Assembly (NCBI RefSeq): GCF_004345425.1
Contig: NZ_SLVP01000009.1
Coordinates: forward strand, 124,001 to 188,000
Source: Paenibacillus sp. BK033
GTDB lineage: Bacteria; Bacillota; Bacilli; Paenibacillales; Paenibacillaceae
Direction: 5' to 3'
DNA length: 64,000 bases
Part shown: positions 42,413 to 50,685 of the stretch, in pieces
How positions within the stretch are numbered: the stretch's first letter is position 1
Layout: each line of letters begins with the position of its first letter
Translations under genes and position numbers: made by a program
Notes under the pieces: generated by a model
Databases searched by the model: none
The model's input: only the letters and a program-made list of their open reading frames with translations
Told to the model about the DNA's origin: nothing

Positions 42413-43378
42413 ATGGAAAAGGTTATACAACCAGCCATCCAGAGCAAGCCGCGTACGGAAAGCTCAGGCAGGCTGAGACGATTCTGGAACAATAAAACTT
42501 TACTTCTGATGTGTTTGCCGGCAATTGCATTTTTCATTATATTTGCTTATCTGCCGATGCCAGGCGTGTACTTGGCGTTCATTCAGTACAATTACGCGGA
42601 CGGCATTTTTAAAAGCCCGTTTGTCGCCTTCGACAACTTCCGCTTCCTCGTTATGAATGGCGACCTGTGGCGGCTGACCTTTAACACCGTAGCTTATAAC
42701 CTCGCTTTTATCTTGCTGGGGAATTTGCTGCAAATATTCGTAGCGATCCTGCTTAACGAGCTGCGCCGCAAATGGTTTAAGAAAGTAGCTCAAACCTTAC
42801 TGTTCCTTCCGCATTTTATCTCGGCGGTTCTGATCGGTCTGATCGCTTACAACATTCTCAGTTACGATTACGGCTTGCTGAACCATGTACTTGCATCTCT
42901 TGGCATGGATCCGGTTAAAGTCTACTCCAATTCTCATGTATGGCCGTTCATTATCGTCTTAACCTACTTATGGCAGTCTACTGGTTACGGCTCTATCGTC
43001 TACTTCGCGGCTATCATGGGTCTTGATAATGAGATTATTGAGGCTTCTGAAATCGATGGTGCAAACGCTTTCCAACGGATTATCTACATCGTTATTCCTT
43101 GGCTTAAGCCGACATTCATTATCTTGCTGCTGTTCTCGCTTGGCGGCATCATGAAAGGCAATTTCGGATTGTTCTACAACTTGGTTGGGGCAAACAATAC
43201 GGCATTGTACTCGTCGACGGATATTATCGAAACTTACGTATTCCGTTCGCTTATGACGAACTTCAACTTCTCTATCGGTAGTGCGGTTAGCTTATATCAA
43301 TCGGTATTCGGCTTCGTGATCGTTATAACGGCCAACTGGCTTGTTAAAAAGACGTCGCCAGAAAACTCGTTATTCTAG
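42413..43378 (+). CDS. ABC sugar transporter permease 1 (LplB/YtcP-type)
   Basis: A 321-residue permease with six membrane helices. The EAA loop that contacts the ATPase is EASEIDGANAFQRIIYIVIP (about 216-235). The N terminus FWNNKTLLLMCLPAIAFFII and YLPMPGVYLAFIQYNYADGI are typical of the LplB branch that imports complex oligosaccharides. RBS AAGGAGG precedes ATG 42413. It is in one operon with GH35 (50-bp gap), a second permease and a binding protein. No ATPase gene is present, so a shared MsmX-type ATPase elsewhere must power it. Confidence 0.93.
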   Translation: MEKVIQPAIQSKPRTESSGRLRRFWNNKTLLLMCLPAIAFFIIFAYLPMPGVYLAFIQYNYADGIFKSPFVAFDNFRFLVMNGDLWRLTFNTVAYNLAFILLGNLLQIFVAILLNELRRKWFKKVAQTLLFLPHFISAVLIGLIAYNILSYDYGLLNHVLASLGMDPVKVYSNSHVWPFIIVLTYLWQSTGYGSIVYFAAIMGLDNEIIEASEIDGANAFQRIIYIVIPWLKPTFIILLLFSLGGIMKGNFGLFYNLVGANNTALYSSTDIIETYVFRSLMTNFNFSIGSAVSLYQSVFGFVIVITANWLVKKTSPENSLF

Positions 43379-43389
43379 GGGGTGCTGAC

Positions 43390-44304
43390 ATGGAAGAGAA
43401 TATCGTAGAATCCAGAAGCATTCGGACAGATGCGAGCGAAGTCATTGTCAGAACGTTTGGTTACGTCGTGATTTCCATCTTTGCGCTTTGCTGCTTGCTG
43501 CCATTCCTCCTTATCTTGGGTACATCGTTTACCACGGAGTCGGCTATCAAGAAATTTGGCTTTAACTTCTGGCCGAAGGAATTCAGTACCTTTGCTTACA
43601 AGATCGTATTCGAAAATCCCGATATCATCGTAGGTTCCTATATTGTAACGATTCTGCTTACCTTAGTGGGTACGGCAATCGGCTTGTTCCTTGTAGCGAT
43701 GACCGGTTATGCGCTGCAGCGTCCGGACTTTGGTTACCGGAACGGGATCTCGTTCTTTATCTACTTTACAACCTTGTTCTCCGGCGGTCTTGTTCCTTTC
43801 TACCTGCTTGTGACTCAATATTTGAGCTTGAAGGACAATTATTTGGCCGTCTTGCTGCCAGGGCTTCTGAGTCCGTTCCTGATCATCATGATGAAAAGCT
43901 TTGTTCGCTCCATCCCGCATGCCATTACGGAATCGGCCAAAATCGACGGAGCAGGGGACTTTACGATTTTCCTGCGGCTGATCTTGCCGATGACGACACC
44001 GGCTCTTGCGACAATCGGTTTGTTCATCGCGCTTGGTTACTGGAATGAATGGTACAACTCGATGTTGTTCCTGTCGCCGAATATGGAGTATCGTCCGCTT
44101 CAGCTCTTCCTGTATAACGTTGTTACCAGCGCCGACTTTGTCCGGAACTCCGCAGCAGCTTCCAACGTCTCGCTTCGGGATGTGCCGCTCGAGTCCATGA
44201 AAATGGCAACGGCCGTTGTTGCAACCGGACCTGTAATCATGTTCTATCCTTTCGTGCAACGCTACTTCATTAAAGGGATTACGGTAGGCGCAGTTAAAGG
44301 TTGA
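43390..44304 (+). CDS. ABC sugar transporter permease 2 (YtcP/LplC-type)
   Basis: A 304-residue permease with six membrane helices and the EAA loop ESAKIDGAGDFTIFLRLILP (about 180-199). The long final extracellular region (MLFLSPNMEYRPLQLFLYNV) and the closing YPFVQRYFIKGITVGAVKG are the LplC/YtcP signature. It begins 11 bp after permease 1, with GGGGGTG before ATG 43390. It pairs with permease 1 in the membrane. Confidence 0.93.
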   Translation: MEENIVESRSIRTDASEVIVRTFGYVVISIFALCCLLPFLLILGTSFTTESAIKKFGFNFWPKEFSTFAYKIVFENPDIIVGSYIVTILLTLVGTAIGLFLVAMTGYALQRPDFGYRNGISFFIYFTTLFSGGLVPFYLLVTQYLSLKDNYLAVLLPGLLSPFLIIMMKSFVRSIPHAITESAKIDGAGDFTIFLRLILPMTTPALATIGLFIALGYWNEWYNSMLFLSPNMEYRPLQLFLYNVVTSADFVRNSAAASNVSLRDVPLESMKMATAVVATGPVIMFYPFVQRYFIKGITVGAVKG

Positions 44305-44377
44305 TGTGCCGAAGGCCACAGGGCCTCTTCACATAACGGGCAAAGCCCGATAAATGAAAAACAAAGGGGAGACGTGC

Positions 44378-45997
44378 ATGTTTAAGAAAAGTTCCGCAAT
44401 CCTGCTGTCTATCTTGATGGCTTCCAGCTTGGCAGCCTGCTCCGGTAATAACAACAAAGACAACAAACCAGCAGACTCCAACAAACCAAGCAACAGCGCA
44501 AGCACAAACACCAACGCATCGACGAATACGGGCGGCGATACCGCGGTGGATACTTCCAAATTCGTGAAAATCACTTATCTCGTGCTGGGTAACAAACCTA
44601 CGAACGGTCAGTTCGAGAAGGTGCTTGGTGAAGTGAACAAAATCATGAAGGAAAAAATCAACGCCGAGCTGGAATGGAAATGGATTGAATGGACGGACTG
44701 GCAAACGAAATACAACCTTGCCCTTGCATCCGGCGAACCAATCGATCTGATTACGATCGGTACCGACTGGCTCGATACATGGGGCAACGCTCAACGCGGC
44801 GCCTTCATGAACCTGGATGATCTGCTTCCTAAATATGCGCCTCAAACCTTTAATTCGATTCCGCAAGAAGATTGGGCAGAATCCAAATACAACGGCAAAA
44901 TCGTCCTCATTCCTGAAGATCAATATACGCAATGGGTTAACCATGGCTTCTTCTACCGCGGCGACTGGGCAAAAGAAGCAGGCATTACGGAGCCAATCAA
45001 AGACTGGGAAGGCATCGGCAAATACCTGCAATACATCAAGGACAACAAGCCTGACGTCATTCCTTGGGACGCGGTTTCCGGAACGAGCACATTCGGCGGC
45101 TTCGATACTTCCTACACGGATAACCTCGAACTGCCGATCTCGACAGGTTACCTGCCGGTATTCACAGCGAAATCCTATGATGAGAAGTACACAATCAATA
45201 GCCCTGTCTTCGAAGATACGATGGTGAAATACGCAACGATGATGAAAGAATGGGCAGACAAAGGGTTCTGGCGCGAAGACGTGCTGAACAACAAAAACGA
45301 TACGCGTGCTTCGCTGCGTGCGGGCCTGACAGGCATGGACCAGCATCATACGCAAACGTTCGGCGGTCTCCGCGTTCAAATGGATAAAGACCAACCGGGC
45401 TCCGACCTGCAAATGTTCCCGTTTGCCCGCCAAGGCGGCAACAACCTGCTTGAGCTGTCCATCACGCACGGCGGTACTTCCGTCGGCGCACACAGCAAAA
45501 ACCCTGAGCGCGCTCTGATGGCATACGACCTGATCCGCAACGACGAGCAAATTTACCACCTGCTTAACTACGGTATCGAAGGCGTGCAATACGAAGTCAA
45601 AGACGGCAAACGTCAACAACCAGCCGGCTACGACGAAACAAAAGACGGCTTCTACTCCGACTTCTGGGGCGGCCGTGTCGACAAATTCGAGATTCCAAGC
45701 GTAACGACATGGGATCAGCTCGAAGAAACGTATTACGCTGAGTATGACAAAATCAAAAAGCCTTATCCGTACGGCCAATTCGTATTCGACAAAACGCCGG
45801 TTGAAGCCGAGCTGACAGCGATTACGCAAGTAACCGGCGAGATGGGCCCGGCTATTGCTTACGGTAAAGCAGGCGACCCTGTGAAAGCGGTCGATCAATT
45901 CCGCAGCAAGCTGAAAACAGCCGGCTACGATAAAGTTCTTGCCGAGCTGCAAAAACAAATGGATGCATACAAAGCAAAAATGGAATCCGGTCAATAA
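44378..45997 (+). CDS. ABC transporter solute-binding lipoprotein (LipO/YtcQ-type)
   Basis: A 539-residue lipoprotein. Signal and lipobox SLAAC end at Cys about 20, followed by an Asn/Ser/Thr linker to about 50. The mature part has the long LipO-type binding fold (ITYLVLGNKPTNGQFEKVLG, EVNKIMKEKINAELEWKWIE, FMNLDDLLPKYAPQT). I prefer ATG 44378 (GGGGAG at 6 bases) to the in-frame ATG 44354, since it places the signal peptide at the N terminus. It captures an oligosaccharide for the two permeases. A strong terminator closes the operon. Confidence 0.93.
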   Translation: MFKKSSAILLSILMASSLAACSGNNNKDNKPADSNKPSNSASTNTNASTNTGGDTAVDTSKFVKITYLVLGNKPTNGQFEKVLGEVNKIMKEKINAELEWKWIEWTDWQTKYNLALASGEPIDLITIGTDWLDTWGNAQRGAFMNLDDLLPKYAPQTFNSIPQEDWAESKYNGKIVLIPEDQYTQWVNHGFFYRGDWAKEAGITEPIKDWEGIGKYLQYIKDNKPDVIPWDAVSGTSTFGGFDTSYTDNLELPISTGYLPVFTAKSYDEKYTINSPVFEDTMVKYATMMKEWADKGFWREDVLNNKNDTRASLRAGLTGMDQHHTQTFGGLRVQMDKDQPGSDLQMFPFARQGGNNLLELSITHGGTSVGAHSKNPERALMAYDLIRNDEQIYHLLNYGIEGVQYEVKDGKRQQPAGYDETKDGFYSDFWGGRVDKFEIPSVTTWDQLEETYYAEYDKIKKPYPYGQFVFDKTPVEAELTAITQVTGEMGPAIAYGKAGDPVKAVDQFRSKLKTAGYDKVLAELQKQMDAYKAKMESGQ

Positions 45998-46009
45998 GCA
46001 AGGAAGAAA

Positions 46010-46048
46010 GCCGGGATTGGACGCGAAGCGTCTGATCCCGGTTTTTTA
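46010..46048 (+). terminator. Terminator of the GH35-ABC operon
   Basis: CCGGGAT/ATCCCGG and GACGC/GCGTC nest around loop GAA, followed by TTTTTT. Confidence 0.88.
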
Positions 46049-46084
46049 ATTATATGCAGCGATAGAGGCGTGATAAATGTTTAC

Positions 46085-46555
46085 TCACGGCTTGGCCGGA
46101 ATAAGGATGTCGATTCTGGCATCCTGCCGGTCCAGGGAGTAGATGTCATTCCAATACTCGATATCGATGGGCCTAACGCCAAACGTGCTATTGATGTAAT
46201 CATACGTATCGCCAACCTCCGACTCGGCCCCTTCATGAATGATCCTGATATATGATCCTGAAGGCAGAGTGTAGGAGGTCATGCCGTCAGGTATATCCTC
46301 AAATGCGCTAACCTCGAAAGCGACTACATGCTGGTAGGGGGTGTCATGCGTCCATTGTCCATCCTGGTTATAGATCTGAATCAAATAAATGCCTTCTTTA
46401 TTCCGGTTCCGCAGCTCATTCCCGCGTGCGGCCAATTGTTCACGCAATACGCCAACAATGCGGGACTGCAGAACGCTGTTCAGGCTTTCTTTAATCGAAT
46501 ATCCAATCAGCTTGAGCTCTTCTTGCTCAATTCTGTCGATCTGATACGTGCTCAA
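46085..46555 (-). CDS. GyrI-like effector-binding domain protein
   Basis: A 156-residue protein made of one AraC-type effector-binding (SRPBCC/GyrI-like) domain: EQEELKLIGYSIKES at the start, GIYLIQIYNQDGQWTHDTPY in the middle, and PDGMTSYTLPSGSYIRIIHE followed by VRPIDIEYWNDIYS near the end. Such stand-alone domains bind hydrophobic cations or small drugs, like the C-terminal domain of BmrR, but have no DNA-binding part. Start TTG 46555 has GGAGGG 8-9 bases upstream. It is divergent from the usp gene, which has a MerR-type promoter. Confidence 0.85.
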   Translation of the reverse strand: MSTYQIDRIEQEELKLIGYSIKESLNSVLQSRIVGVLREQLAARGNELRNRNKEGIYLIQIYNQDGQWTHDTPYQHVVAFEVSAFEDIPDGMTSYTLPSGSYIRIIHEGAESEVGDTYDYINSTFGVRPIDIEYWNDIYSLDRQDARIDILIPAKP

Positions 46556-46632
46556 TGTTTATATCCCTCCAGACATGGTAAATATAACCATAATTAGAAT
46601 AACGAATATACGTTCGCTTGTAAAGGATAATT

Positions 46633-46663
46633 TTGAACATAACGTTTACGTTGACGTTAATAT
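46633..46663 (+). promoter_or_regulatory. MerR-type promoter with 19-bp spacer before usp
   Basis: TTGAAC (46633-46638), 19 bp, TAATAT (46658-46663). The over-long spacer contains an inverted repeat TAACGT (46640-46645) with ACGTTA (46654-46659), and three ACGTT units 6 bp apart. This is the architecture of promoters activated by MerR-family proteins. No MerR gene is adjacent. Confidence 0.55.
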
Positions 46664-46758
46664 TGTTGAGGAGTATGCTTATTATGAAACCATGTTTGAA
46701 CAAGCTTGGAAGTGGGTATTAAGAAGTTAGGGATCACATTTTGAAGGAGGCATCTCTT

Positions 46759-47181
46759 ATGTACAATCATATCCTTGTTCCCGTCGATGGTTCGAAACAG
46801 GCAAGCAAAGCTCTTGATCACGCGATAAATCTGGTGAAGGCGATAAACGCACCGATTCGGCTGTCTGTTATCCATGTTACGGGGCGTGTCGCGATGAGTC
46901 AGGCTTTTGTTTATGTGGATGTGGGGGAGATGCTGGAGAAGGAAGAGAACGAAGTGCTCTCCGCAGCCGCTGCGCAGCTGAGAGACTCCGGAATAGATTA
47001 CACGCTGCTTCGGGCCGACGGTGATCCATCCACTCTGATTTGCACGACCGCGAAGGAGCGGAGCTGCGACCTGATCGTTATGGGCAGCCGCGGCGTTGGA
47101 CTTGTCTCGGAAATTTTGCTCGGCAGCGTCAGCCATGGGGTATCCCAGCATGCTCACTGTCCGGTCCTGCTTGTAAAATAA
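46759..47181 (+). CDS. Universal stress protein, UspA family
   Basis: A 140-residue Rossmann-like protein. The N terminus is MYNHILVPVDGSKQASKALD. The ATP-binding loop GSRGVGLVSEILLGSVS, near the C terminus, fits the G-2x-G-9x-G-S pattern. The end is HCPVLLVK. Members bind ATP and accumulate under stress. ATG 46759 follows AAGGAGG at 8 bases; an upstream in-frame TTG at 46741 lies inside the RBS region. It is a single-gene unit with a strong terminator. Confidence 0.93.
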   Translation: MYNHILVPVDGSKQASKALDHAINLVKAINAPIRLSVIHVTGRVAMSQAFVYVDVGEMLEKEENEVLSAAAAQLRDSGIDYTLLRADGDPSTLICTTAKERSCDLIVMGSRGVGLVSEILLGSVSHGVSQHAHCPVLLVK

Positions 47182-47194
47182 TAAACGTAAAGTA

Positions 47195-47220
47195 AAAGGC
47201 TGCCCGCGGGCAGCCTTTTT
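47195..47220 (+). terminator. Terminator of the usp gene
   Basis: AAAGGCTGCCC and GGGCAGCCTTT with CG between form a near-perfect palindrome, followed by T's. Confidence 0.85.
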
Positions 47221-47223
47221 ACT

Positions 47224-47383
47224 TTTTCCGATCCGTTAACGATCTGGCGCATCGTTAAGAGATCGGAAAATCAGCTTTCGTCGTGCCTAACGATGCGGCA
47301 AATCGCTAAGCCGCCGGAAACTAACCGAATTCGCTCCATATCGCACAAAAGCAGCTCTCTTAACGATGCGGTGCATCGTTAAG
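47224..47383. repeat. Three related inverted repeats around TTAACGAT
   Basis: Copy 1: TTTTCCGATC and TTAACGAT, loop, ATCGTTAA and GATCGGAAAA (47224-47270), 18 paired bases in all. Copy 2: CTAACGAT, loop, ATCGCTAAG (47287-47310), degenerate. Copy 3: CTTAACGATGC, GGT, GCATCGTTAAG (47359-47383), perfect. They fill the gap between usp and the convergent Nif3 gene. None has a T run. Confidence 0.7.
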
Positions 47384-47395
47384 CTAGATCCTCCG

Positions 47396-48190
47396 CTATA
47401 CGATCCGGAAGATCGGCTTGATCGGCAAAAACTCCACCCGAATTTCCGGATACCGCAGCTTCAACTCCTCGCTTAACGCGCGCATGCCCGGCTCTTCGCT
47501 TTCCGCGTGGCCTAGGGTCAGCAAGGCTTTTGCCCGGCCTTGATGCGCGGCATCCCGGATATATTCCGGCGTTTCCCATTCCGGACCTTCCCCAACGATG
47601 AGCAGATCGAGGTTATGCTCGCGCATAAACGGAATAGCGGTTGAAGCGCCTCCCCGGTAACCGACCAGTATGCCTGCCCGGCTCACAAGAGCCGAGGAAT
47701 CACCGGTAATACGCAGGAACGGCATACCAAGCTTTTGCTTCACATGCGCGGCAACCTCCGTAACGGTCATAGACGGAAGCTCGAGAATGGCGGCGATAGG
47801 AAGCATTTCCGCCAAGCTTGATTCCCATTCCAACGCGGACAATAAGCCCGTCATAATAATGTCCGGCTGCTTCTTATGGCAGTAATCATGGTACCGGAAA
47901 ATCGCGATCCCGCTGTCTTCGATCAGCTTCAGCTTTTGCGCAAAAACCGGATCGTTTCCGGTCAGCTTCTCATCATGCCGATGGGTGTAAGAAAGGGGCT
48001 CATGCGCGATAAGAAGATTAGCTCCCGCCGCGACGGCCTTTTCAATTACCTCCTGGGTTGGCATGAAGGATACGGCAATTCCGGTTACCTCGGTATCGGG
48101 CTGGCCGGCCATCAGAACATCCACCGTGTCAGGAATCGGGGGAACCGATGATCGCAAGGCATCCATAATAGTCTGAACCGTAGTTGACAT
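47396..48190 (-). CDS. Nif3-like dinuclear metal-centre protein
   Basis: A 264-residue cytosolic protein of the NIF3/DUF34 family. Metal-ligand motifs are ANLLIAHEPLSYTHRHDEKL (about 57-76) and YRYHDYCHKK, with the C-terminal GEGPEWETPEYIRDAAHQGR and TLGHAESEEPGM near 205-245. Structures of relatives show two metals and a GTP cyclohydrolase-like fold. The physiological function is not settled. It is the second gene of an operon with the YdeI-like gene, separated by 2 bp. RBS AAGGACGG precedes ATG 48190. Confidence 0.9.
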   Translation of the reverse strand: MSTTVQTIMDALRSSVPPIPDTVDVLMAGQPDTEVTGIAVSFMPTQEVIEKAVAAGANLLIAHEPLSYTHRHDEKLTGNDPVFAQKLKLIEDSGIAIFRYHDYCHKKQPDIIMTGLLSALEWESSLAEMLPIAAILELPSMTVTEVAAHVKQKLGMPFLRITGDSSALVSRAGILVGYRGGASTAIPFMREHNLDLLIVGEGPEWETPEYIRDAAHQGRAKALLTLGHAESEEPGMRALSEELKLRYPEIRVEFLPIKPIFRIV

Positions 48191-48192
48191 AA

Positions 48193-48789
48193 TTAAGATC
48201 CGTCCTTTTTGCTTGGATAAATTTTCTCGCCCTTCTCCAGCATCTCTATAAATTGCCGAATCTTCTTCACCCGCGTTTCTTGCTTTTTGGCATTGTGAAT
48301 GCGGAACAGAATCGCATACCTGTTCTGCTTGTCCAGCGTCTCGAAAAACTGCTGAGCCTTCTCGCTGCGCGCCAGCTCAAGGGCGAAATCCTCCGGAATG
48401 GCAGCGTTAGACTGCGATTCGTAAGCTTTGTCCCATAAGCCGTTCTGCTTGGCTATTTCGATGGCCTTAAGACCGCTTGGCTGCATTTTGCCGGCAGCGA
48501 GAAGGGCTTCGGCTTTATCCTTATTAATCTGCGACCAGATGCTTTTTGGACCTCTTGGCGAAAATCGCTGAATCCAGCTTTCTTCGTCATGCTTTCTTTT
48601 ATGGCTGTCGATCCAGCCGTAGCATAAGGCAACGTCCAGCGCTTCATGGTAAGTAACCGAGGGGCTGGCAGCATTTTTTTTCGAAATCTGCAGCCAAATG
48701 CCGGACGACTGATCGTATTGCTCGGCGAGCCATCGCTCGAAAGCCGGCTGATCGGGGAAGTGGAGAATAGGCAGCTCATTTGTGCTCAT
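48193..48789 (-). CDS. YdeI/OmpD-associated family protein
   Basis: A 198-residue protein. Family marks: FERWLAEQYDQSSGIWLQIS, VTYHEALDVALCYGWIDSHK, FSPRGPKSIWSQINKDKAEA and the C-terminal RFxI-like region IRQFIEMLEKGEKIYP. Such proteins are common in soil bacteria. Roles in metal or bacteriocin stress have been proposed only for a few. ATG 48789 has AAAGGAG 9 bases upstream; the longer frame back to 48825 has no RBS. It is first of the operon with Nif3. Confidence 0.9.
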   Translation of the reverse strand: MSTNELPILHFPDQPAFERWLAEQYDQSSGIWLQISKKNAASPSVTYHEALDVALCYGWIDSHKRKHDEESWIQRFSPRGPKSIWSQINKDKAEALLAAGKMQPSGLKAIEIAKQNGLWDKAYESQSNAAIPEDFALELARSEKAQQFFETLDKQNRYAILFRIHNAKKQETRVKKIRQFIEMLEKGEKIYPSKKDGS

Positions 48790-48934
48790 TGTACAAAACT
48801 CCTTTATGCCGTTTCCTTCCAACATTATAGCATTGTCGCACCAACCTTATAAGTCTTGAGTTTACAAACTTTTCCTATAAAATGAGGGTACCATCGCCCA
48901 TGAAGCGTGGATGACGAAAGCGGGGAGCGGACCA

Positions 48935-49375
48935 ATGAGCCAAGTTAGAGCTATTCGGGAGCATGAACTGCAGGAGCTTCTGGATTTATACCGTCATTTG
49001 ATTCCGAACGATCCGGTGCTTCGGGCGGCGGATGTTCAAGAATTGTGGAATCAGATCCGTGCGGATCGCAATATGCACTATCTCGTCGTCGAAGCGGAAG
49101 GCCGGATTGCTGCAGCCTGCGTGCTGATTATTATTCCGAATTTAACAAGAGGGGCAAGGCCATACGGACTGATCGAAAACGTGGTAACCCATTCCGATTT
49201 CCGCAGAAAAGGTTACGGAACCGACGTATTGCGCGAGGCGCTTGCTATCGCCTGGAAGCAAAATTGCTACAAGGTGATGCTGCTGACGAGCTCCAAGCAG
49301 GAGGGCACCCTTACTTTTTACGAAAAGGCCGGTTTTGTAAAAGGGATTAAAACGGGGTTTATCGCGAAGCCGTAA
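48935..49375 (+). CDS. GNAT family N-acetyltransferase
   Basis: A 146-residue acetyltransferase. The acetyl-CoA motif is VVTHSDFRRKGYGTDVLREA (about 85-104, RRKGYG core), followed by SSKQEGTLTFYEKAGFVKGI. ATG 48935 has GGGGAGCGG before it, and the upstream in-frame start at 48911 has no RBS. Divergent from the YdeI-like gene. Substrate unknown. Confidence 0.9.
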   Translation: MSQVRAIREHELQELLDLYRHLIPNDPVLRAADVQELWNQIRADRNMHYLVVEAEGRIAAACVLIIIPNLTRGARPYGLIENVVTHSDFRRKGYGTDVLREALAIAWKQNCYKVMLLTSSKQEGTLTFYEKAGFVKGIKTGFIAKP

Positions 49376-49397
49376 CCAGAAGGTTAGGAGGGTTAAA

Positions 49398-49922
49398 TTG
49401 AAAACCGCTAAACGATTAACGAGCATAATCGTGTATGGCTGTCTGATCATCGTAATCGGGATTGCCGCCGCAGCTGGTATATGGTATCAGCAAACGGAGC
49501 CGCTTAATATCGACGGGCTGTCCACCTTTACGCCCCCTGTCGGAAAACCTCCGGAGTATGTTGTTGGTCTGGTGAACAAGGGGCTCCGGAAAATCGATAT
49601 CGTTAGCGTAACGATTAACGGAACTTCCCCATCCGGCCCCGTGCAGCTAGGCATTACTTATGATTCCGGGCAGTTTGTGCAGGTCATGCCTGAACCTGTT
49701 CCGGAAATCGAATTTATGGGAATACGCGATTCATCCATTTACCCGGCTCTTGCCGGTGACGAGTTAACGAAGGCCATTAACAAAAAAGCCCATACGCCTA
49801 TTCTCTACGGAATTCGTTTTTCCGCTGAGGAGGGAACGGTTCAAAGCGTTACGGTTAAATATAAGTATCTGGGGTTTACGAAAAAGCTTACGGTTACGAG
49901 ATGGTTTGATAACAACCATTAA
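49398..49922 (+). CDS. Membrane-anchored hypothetical protein
   Basis: A 174-residue protein with one N-terminal membrane helix (about 9-28, IIVYGCLIIVIGIAAAAGIW) and a beta-rich outer domain (YVVGLVNKGLRKIDIVSVTI, VQSVTVKYKYLGFTKKLTVT). Start TTG 49398 follows AGGAGGG at 5-7 bases. It begins 23 bp after the acetyltransferase, so they are likely co-transcribed. No domain recognised. Confidence 0.75.
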   Translation: MKTAKRLTSIIVYGCLIIVIGIAAAAGIWYQQTEPLNIDGLSTFTPPVGKPPEYVVGLVNKGLRKIDIVSVTINGTSPSGPVQLGITYDSGQFVQVMPEPVPEIEFMGIRDSSIYPALAGDELTKAINKKAHTPILYGIRFSAEEGTVQSVTVKYKYLGFTKKLTVTRWFDNNH

Positions 49923-49931
49923 GCCTGCAAG

Positions 49932-50021
49932 AGCTACGTTGGATTTCGTGCAGCGTAATGCAGCGTTTTGACTTGGCAGCACGGTCTACGCTGGATTTTC
50001 TGCAGGATAATCAGCTTTGGG
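49932..50021. repeat. Imperfect direct repeat of about 36 bp
   Basis: Two units (49932-49969 and 49986-50021) share CTACGyTGGATTTy, TGCAG and TAATnCAGC elements. They fill the gap between two small genes and are not coding. Confidence 0.5.
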
Positions 50022-50052
50022 TTTAATGCCCATAAAGGAGGCTTCATAAAAG

Positions 50053-50574
50053 TTGAGGGGAATTATTGTTTTATTGGCCGTATCATTCATGCTGTTAAGC
50101 GGATGCTCCAGCGGGGAAGCGGGAGATTCTTCGTTATTGGATGACATCAAGCGCAGCATGGACAAGGCAAAGGTGAAGGCGGACGAGATTGTTCACGTGG
50201 AAGTGGTGAAGGACGGATTCCAGGTGTTTTATCGCGATGGCGAGGGACTTAACACGGGATTTGCGAAAAATGACGCTGCTGCAAAGTGGACAATGCTTTC
50301 ACAGGAAACAAACAATCTAAAGCCGGAAGCCGGCCTCTCCTGGAGCGCTATTAATAAAGAGGGCCTGCATATGCACTTTTTCTATGGCGTTCTTGCCAAT
50401 CCGGATATCGCCAGGGTGATTACGAAGAAACCGGACGGCTCGCTCGAGAAATCAGCCAAAATCATTACAACCGACACAGGCATAAGACTTTGGTTCACCT
50501 ACTACGATAAGCAGGTCGACGCGCCGATGGACATCGTCGGACTAGATAATGGCGGACATCAGATTTATCCCTGA
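50053..50574 (+). CDS. Lipoprotein of unknown function
   Basis: A 173-residue lipoprotein, lipobox LLSGC with Cys at about residue 18. The mature domain (VHVEVVKDGFQVFYRDGEGL, LHMHFFYGVLANPDIARVIT, KKPDGSLEKSAKIITTDTGI) is predicted to be beta-rich and is typical of small Bacillota surface lipoproteins. Start TTG 50053 has AAAGGAGG 10-11 bases upstream. Not closely related to the lipoprotein at 6045 or 28457 by eye. Confidence 0.8.
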   Translation: MRGIIVLLAVSFMLLSGCSSGEAGDSSLLDDIKRSMDKAKVKADEIVHVEVVKDGFQVFYRDGEGLNTGFAKNDAAAKWTMLSQETNNLKPEAGLSWSAINKEGLHMHFFYGVLANPDIARVITKKPDGSLEKSAKIITTDTGIRLWFTYYDKQVDAPMDIVGLDNGGHQIYP

Positions 50575-50605
50575 ATGATGAATTTCACATATCGTTCTGA
50601 TTTGG

Positions 50606-50621
50606 TGTGATTGGAATCACA
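50606..50621. promoter_or_regulatory. Crp/Fnr-type operator of hmp
   Basis: TGTGATTGGAATCACA is a perfect TGTGA-N6-TCACA palindrome. With the -10 box TATACT at 50643-50648 and a start near 50655, its centre lies at about -41.5, the class II activator position. No -35 box is present, as expected for an activator-dependent promoter. Confidence 0.75.
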
Positions 50622-50685
50622 TCGGCGGGCTGCCATCTTTCGTATACTCGGATCATAACAAGTTGAAGAAAGCGGGGAGAGCTTC

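Noticed and set aside
44294..45994. 566-codon open frame on the minus strand across the binding-protein gene
   Set aside because: It lies antisense to a clear lipoprotein gene, has no RBS and shows no recognisable protein pattern. Long reverse frames arise here from codon bias of the true genes.
46684..46722. 12-codon frame MKPCLNKLGSGY as a leader peptide for usp
   Set aside because: Its GAGGAG lies right at the predicted transcription start (about 46670), so it would not be in the mRNA as a working RBS.
46548..46730. 60-codon plus-strand frame before usp
   Set aside because: It overlaps the TTG start and promoter region of the divergent gene, has no RBS, and contains the MerR-type promoter.
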